A stretch of 64,000 nt of DNA from Porphyromonas crevioricanis (GTDB lineage: Bacteria > Bacteroidota > Bacteroidia > Bacteroidales > Porphyromonadaceae), in assembly GCF_900167225.1 (NCBI RefSeq), contig NZ_FUXH01000003.1:1-64000 (forward strand), in the 5' to 3' direction. The position numbers and the translations under genes were made by a program. Below are positions 61,301-64,000 of the stretch, in pieces. How positions within the stretch are numbered: the first letter of the stretch is position 1; every line of letters starts with the position of its first letter. The notes under the pieces were generated by a model that was not told the origin of the DNA, searched no databases, and saw only the letters and a program-made list of their open reading frames with translations.

Positions 61301-63370
61301 ATGAAATCATTTATTTACCATCTGTTCGCCCTACCTATACTCCTAATAGGCCTGGCAGCCTGTAACAAAGACGATAATACGGAACTGGGGAAGGAACCAA
61401 ACTCTCGTACCGTCTTGTCTCCCTGCAAGAAAACTATCGGAGAAAAACCGAAGAGCAATAATTACGATTTTCCGCAAGAGCTAATCACATTCTCCCCCCT
61501 CTCGTCCAAGCCTCAGCAAGAGTATTTCGTATACAATCATTTTGAACTTATGACACCCTGCGACTTAACTCGCCTTGACGTGAAAATACACACCAAAGGC
61601 AATAAGCTCTGGATTGAAGAAAAGATGCTGGACGGAGGGAATGTCAATTGTCTTTGCCCGAGAGATGTGGCCAAGATAGTACGCATCCCTGCCGGTGAGT
61701 ATGAAATAATCCTCAATGAAAAAAGCCTGGGCACTCATCAATTGAGTAACACAGCCTCTACAATAATCAAGCTGGAAGATGTACAGCCCGTATTCGACAT
61801 CAAATACATCCTGGGGGAACTCCCCTATCTCGGATTGACTGATAGGCCTTGGGTATTGGAGCATGTACGCATGGCAGAAAACATCATAGGAACCAGAGTC
61901 GAGTCGCCAAAAGAGAAAGATGGAGCACTAACTTTCGTAAACAAAACGGGCAAGTTTTTCTCCAAAGTGCACTATCTGACTACAGAAAAGGGAATCATAC
62001 AAGCCAGACTCAAGGAAGATTTGTCTAAAGAGATGAAAGATGAGCTTATCCAGTTTATGCTTGGGAAAGGCTTCTCAATCTCGCCTACCACCCTCGAGGG
62101 GTACGACAAAACTTACATACACAATGCCTTCAAGGTTGCCATGCACTTCAAGAAGGATGGAGAAATACTTATCAATAAAAAGATCAGGATAGAGGGGACT
62201 CCGACAGAAAATTCTCAGCCAGTCTCCTTAGGGTTCGACAATCAACAAGCAAGGTATACAGAAGCTTGCAATGCAAAAGCCTGGAAGGACTTAGCCTCTT
62301 TGGCCGAGCTTTCTCCCAATGACAAAAACCTCATCTATAGCTACTACTCGATGATGCAACCTTGGGCAATGCTGCACAACGCGGCCAGCAATGATGGGAT
62401 CCCGGAGATAGATTGCATCACAGCTATTCATCCTCCTCTGAACGAACAGTGGTACAATGAATATTGGGATTTGCTGAAAAGGAACTTCAATATCACCGAT
62501 AGTGAGACAAGAATGAGTACAGCCAATACAATCTTCTCCTCTCATCTGGTCTCTCCCCTCCCCTCTTTCTTAGATGTATTGAAAGCCTACTACGACTGTG
62601 ATCCACAGGTCGTGGACTTCTCTCAAAAGGAACAAACTGCGACACTCATCAACGAATGGGTCAAAGAGCATACTATGGAAATGATTCCCTCTTTCATATT
62701 GCCGGAAGAGCTCCAAGAGAATATGGTATCACTTCTCGTAAATGCTATCTACTTGAAAGCAAGTTGGAGTAAGGGATTGCACTTCGACGTTCAAAAGACT
62801 CAAGCCCGGCCTTTTGCCTCTCTCGGCAATATCCCGACAATGAATCAAAAAGCAGAGATGTGCTACTACCACTCTCAGCAAGGCTTTTCGTCTGTCTCCT
62901 TACCTCTCGGGAACGGCTCTTTCGAAGCTATATTCATCCTCCCAGACAATGGAGAATCCCCTCTTTCCATAGCTAAACAAATCGCAAATACCCCTCATCT
63001 TTCTCTATCCGGACACATGACGGAAGTAGATCTATATCTGCCTAAGTTCAAGGTGATAGCCTCATCTCCTCTAAATAAGATGTACAAAAGAGACCATGGC
63101 AAACTCTATAAGAAAGAGGGTTTATTCTTGCGAGGCTGGAATAACCCTAGATTTGTGGTATCGCAGGTGACTCAGAAGTGTATCGTATCAGTGGATGAAA
63201 AGGGGGCAGAAGCTGCTGCTGCAAGCGCAATAACAATAGAACCGACAGCTGTCGAACCACAAGATCCCATTACATTGCACTTCGACAGACCTTTCCTCTT
63301 TCTTATCAGGCATACGGAAAGTCAAATGCACCTCTTCTCTGGTATTATTTACAGACCAGAGTGGAAGTAA
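61301..63370 (+). CDS. Surface lipoprotein with C-terminal serpin domain
   Basis: A 689-aa lipoprotein with lipobox IGLAA|CNKDDN. Lys-Asp-Asp after the Cys fits the Bacteroidetes lipoprotein export signal, so exposure on the cell surface is likely. Residues about 25-320 form a region I do not recognise. From about residue 335 the sequence is a divergent serpin: NDKNLIYSYYSMMQPWAML, VNAIYLKASWSKG, FEAIFILPD, and the hinge VDEKGAEAAAASAI (from residue 631) before the shutter end FDRPFLFLIRHTES. The reactive loop (about 645-655, TIEPTAVEPQD) has no Lys or Arg, so inhibition of elastase-like enzymes rather than trypsin-like ones is suggested. The hinge is Ala-rich, as in inhibitory serpins. Confidence 0.85.
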   Translation: MKSFIYHLFALPILLIGLAACNKDDNTELGKEPNSRTVLSPCKKTIGEKPKSNNYDFPQELITFSPLSSKPQQEYFVYNHFELMTPCDLTRLDVKIHTKGNKLWIEEKMLDGGNVNCLCPRDVAKIVRIPAGEYEIILNEKSLGTHQLSNTASTIIKLEDVQPVFDIKYILGELPYLGLTDRPWVLEHVRMAENIIGTRVESPKEKDGALTFVNKTGKFFSKVHYLTTEKGIIQARLKEDLSKEMKDELIQFMLGKGFSISPTTLEGYDKTYIHNAFKVAMHFKKDGEILINKKIRIEGTPTENSQPVSLGFDNQQARYTEACNAKAWKDLASLAELSPNDKNLIYSYYSMMQPWAMLHNAASNDGIPEIDCITAIHPPLNEQWYNEYWDLLKRNFNITDSETRMSTANTIFSSHLVSPLPSFLDVLKAYYDCDPQVVDFSQKEQTATLINEWVKEHTMEMIPSFILPEELQENMVSLLVNAIYLKASWSKGLHFDVQKTQARPFASLGNIPTMNQKAEMCYYHSQQGFSSVSLPLGNGSFEAIFILPDNGESPLSIAKQIANTPHLSLSGHMTEVDLYLPKFKVIASSPLNKMYKRDHGKLYKKEGLFLRGWNNPRFVVSQVTQKCIVSVDEKGAEAAAASAITIEPTAVEPQDPITLHFDRPFLFLIRHTESQMHLFSGIIYRPEWK

Positions 63371-63413
63371 CAGAAACCTGTTTTCAGTCCTTACTAACAC
63401 ACCAACTTTGCCA

Positions 63414-63456
63414 AGGGGTTATGTCATAAATGATTTTATGGCATAGCCTCTTTTTT
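63414..63456 (+). terminator. Intrinsic terminator of the serpin gene
   Basis: GGGTTATG.CATAAA pairs with TTTATG.CATAGCC, then TCTTTTTT (to 63456). From 63457 to 63524 nothing else is seen. Confidence 0.85.
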
Positions 63457-63524
63457 GTCGAAACAGGTAAGTATAAGTTGAAGAAAGAGGTTTTACAGAA
63501 AAAAAGAAGAAAGGCAAGTGGAGA

Positions 63525-63947
63525 TCAATCCATAAGAATGATATTCCGAATCCCATTGGCAATCACAAGCAGAATCAAGAAGGCTAATCCCCATGGAGGT
63601 ATTCTCCTGCGATTCGGATGCCAGAACTCCGATCCTGAGAGCAGATAGAAAAGATAGAAAAGAGAAGAGAATAGTAAGTAAAAAGCAAAGAGCACAGCCA
63701 AGGGATTCATCTCTACAGCAGCAAACCAATCACCTTGGAGCAACAAGCGTAATGCACGCAAGGTACCACAACCGGGGCAAGGATAGCCCGTAAGCTGTCG
63801 GATGGGACAATGTAAAGGTTGGGACTCCCAAAAAAATATAACCGGCAACAGGCCTATGGGTAAAAACAAAAACCACCGCCTCCCCATGCGATGACATAGA
63901 GAAGCGATGGTCGAAAAAAATCTACCAGATCTGACGAACTTAGACAT
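63525..63947 (-). CDS. DUF2752 membrane protein
   Basis: A 140-aa protein with three or so hydrophobic segments and the DUF2752 signature: CPIRQLTGYPCPGCGTLRAL, then LLLQGDWFAAVEMNPLAVL. The family is common in Bacteroidetes and of unknown function; the Cys residues in CPGCG may bind metal or form disulfides. The downstream neighbour is the convergent serpin gene. After the start (63948-64000) no feature can be assigned. Confidence 0.85.
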   Translation of the reverse strand: MSKFVRSGRFFSTIASLCHRMGRRWFLFLPIGLLPVIFFWESQPLHCPIRQLTGYPCPGCGTLRALRLLLQGDWFAAVEMNPLAVLFAFYLLFSSLFYLFYLLSGSEFWHPNRRRIPPWGLAFLILLVIANGIRNIILMD

Positions 63948-64000
63948 AAGACAAACAAAGCCCAGTGGTCAGAAATCCCGAATACCCTTTAGAGTAAGTT

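Overview
The window is a stretch of a Bacteroidales chromosome, most probably a Porphyromonas species. Evidence: Bacteroidetes-type promoters (TTTG/TTG, 19-20 nt, TAnnTTTG), surface proteases ending in type IX secretion (T9SS) sorting domains, a RagAB-type SusC/SusD pair, butyrate production from succinyl-CoA via 4-hydroxybutyrate, PPDK, and secreted proteins whose mature ends start with Gln. As far as I recall, the gene order is not that of P. gingivalis W83, so I leave the species open. No phage, intact insertion sequence, CRISPR array or rRNA operon was found; there is one tRNA (Cys).

Layout. 0-2.7 kb: a frameshifted LRR/T9SS surface protein, repeat remnants and rsmE. 2.7-11 kb: a pyruvate/oxaloacetate carboxyltransferase subunit, then a minus-strand block (LysE exporter, Lys-endopeptidase-like protease, phosphopantetheinyl transferase, GldE, SSB, OmpH/Skp-like lipoprotein with a small membrane protein). 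11-24 kb: PepD, PPDK, PBP4, an orphan LuxR regulator with a hemerythrin protein, a CobJ-CobH fusion, an M3 peptidase and Pgk. 24-28 kb: a second T9SS serine protease. 28.6-38.4 kb: the metabolic core, where a promoter and adenosylcobalamin riboswitch precede abfD, a NifU-like gene, abfT, 4hbD and sucD, followed by korAB. 38.9-46.8 kb: housekeeping minus-strand genes (trxB, serS, rpmA-rplU, ROK kinase, PAP2 phosphatase, ABC exporter, tadA). 47-57 kb: ragAB-like genes, a third T9SS Lys-endopeptidase-like protease and a secreted papain-fold aminopeptidase. 57.7-64 kb: tRNA-Cys, SulP transporter, GNAT, dusB, a surface lipoprotein with a serpin domain, and a DUF2752 protein.

How it fits together. 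Secreted proteases and the RagAB-type importer would supply peptides; PepD and Dcp trim them in the cell; KorAB turns 2-oxoglutarate from glutamate into succinyl-CoA; SucD, 4HbD, AbfT and AbfD take succinyl-CoA towards crotonyl-CoA and butyrate. The cobalamin riboswitch sits in front of this B12-independent route, while the competing route to propionate uses B12-dependent methylmalonyl-CoA mutase. This suggests a vitamin-controlled choice of fermentation product and is the most interesting observation here. Others are a five-hairpin RNA between 4hbD and sucD, a hairpin-forming dispersed repeat in four copies, and a serpin fused to an unrecognised N-terminal region.
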